A stretch of DNA of 6,396 nt from Bacteroidales bacterium (GTDB lineage Bacteria > Bacteroidota > Bacteroidia > Bacteroidales > VadinHA17), in assembly GCA_017882245.1 (NCBI GenBank), contig JADGPV010000158.1:1-6396 (forward strand), given 5' to 3'. Shown here piece after piece: positions 6,369 to 6,396 of this stretch. The number at the start of each line of letters is the position of its first letter. Positions within the stretch are counted from its first letter, which is position 1. Below the pieces are notes generated by a model. It did not search any database. It was given only the letters and a program-made list of their open reading frames with translations, and was not told where the DNA came from. Position numbers and translations under genes: made by a program.

Positions 6369-6394
6369 AAAGATATTCGGATTTGCATATCTTT
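6369..6394. repeat. AT-rich 8-bp inverted repeat at right edge
   Basis: AAAGATAT (6369-6376) and ATATCTTT (6387-6394) are exact reverse complements around a 10-nt loop. The stem is nearly all A/T, so as RNA it would be weak. Read on the minus strand it is followed by TTATTATG, not a clean T-run. It may be a weak terminator of a gene lying beyond the right edge, a regulatory site, or chance in AT-rich DNA. The surrounding 6232-6396 has no supportable gene. Confidence 0.4.
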
Positions 6395-6396
6395 AA

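Overview
The window reads as ordinary chromosomal DNA from a Bacteroidota (Bacteroidales-like) bacterium. The evidence is the gene order of a sigma-54 activator, an LptE-type lipoprotein, a TPR-tailed protein and SecG; the family content (GSCFA protein, MerR/cobalamin-domain regulator); A-rich leaders with few clear Shine-Dalgarno sequences; and promoter candidates resembling the Bacteroides -33/-7 type (TTG, then TAnnTTTG). No rRNA, tRNA, CRISPR array, insertion sequence or phage gene is visible.

Left block (1-3256, minus strand): a tight four-gene run transcribed right to left. It starts with a stand-alone AAA+ sigma-54 activator with a Fis-type HTH. A 17-bp overlap leads into an LptE-like outer-membrane lipoprotein, then 9 bp to a long acidic protein with one C-terminal TPR-like unit, then 7 bp to secG, which runs off the left edge. 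The products link envelope building (LPS export, Sec translocation) with a dedicated transcription activator. The acidic protein carries two nested tandem-repeat tracts, one of nine 13-residue units and one of loose 5-residue units.

Middle (3257-4349): a 202-bp divergent intergenic region, then a plus-strand MerR-family regulator with a C-terminal cobalamin-binding-like region. Both histidine motifs expected for B12 binding appear degenerate. The intergenic region holds a perfect 8-bp inverted repeat with arm centres 21 bp apart. It sits in the spacer of a candidate promoter for the sigma-54 activator gene, which is where MerR proteins usually bind.

Right block (4379-6177, minus strand): a two-gene operon of a monoacylglycerol-lipase-like alpha/beta hydrolase followed 8 bp later by a GSCFA (SGNH-like) protein. 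It faces the MerR gene across a 29-bp convergent gap. A good -33/-7 promoter candidate lies just upstream of the hydrolase ATG and argues against an upstream TTG start. The last 165 bp or so (6232-6396) are AT-rich and hold no gene I can support, only an 8-bp inverted repeat at the extreme edge.

I see no clearly new multi-gene system. The most useful leads are the possible MerR operator, the apparently B12-blind MerR protein and the expanded repeats in the TPR-tailed protein.
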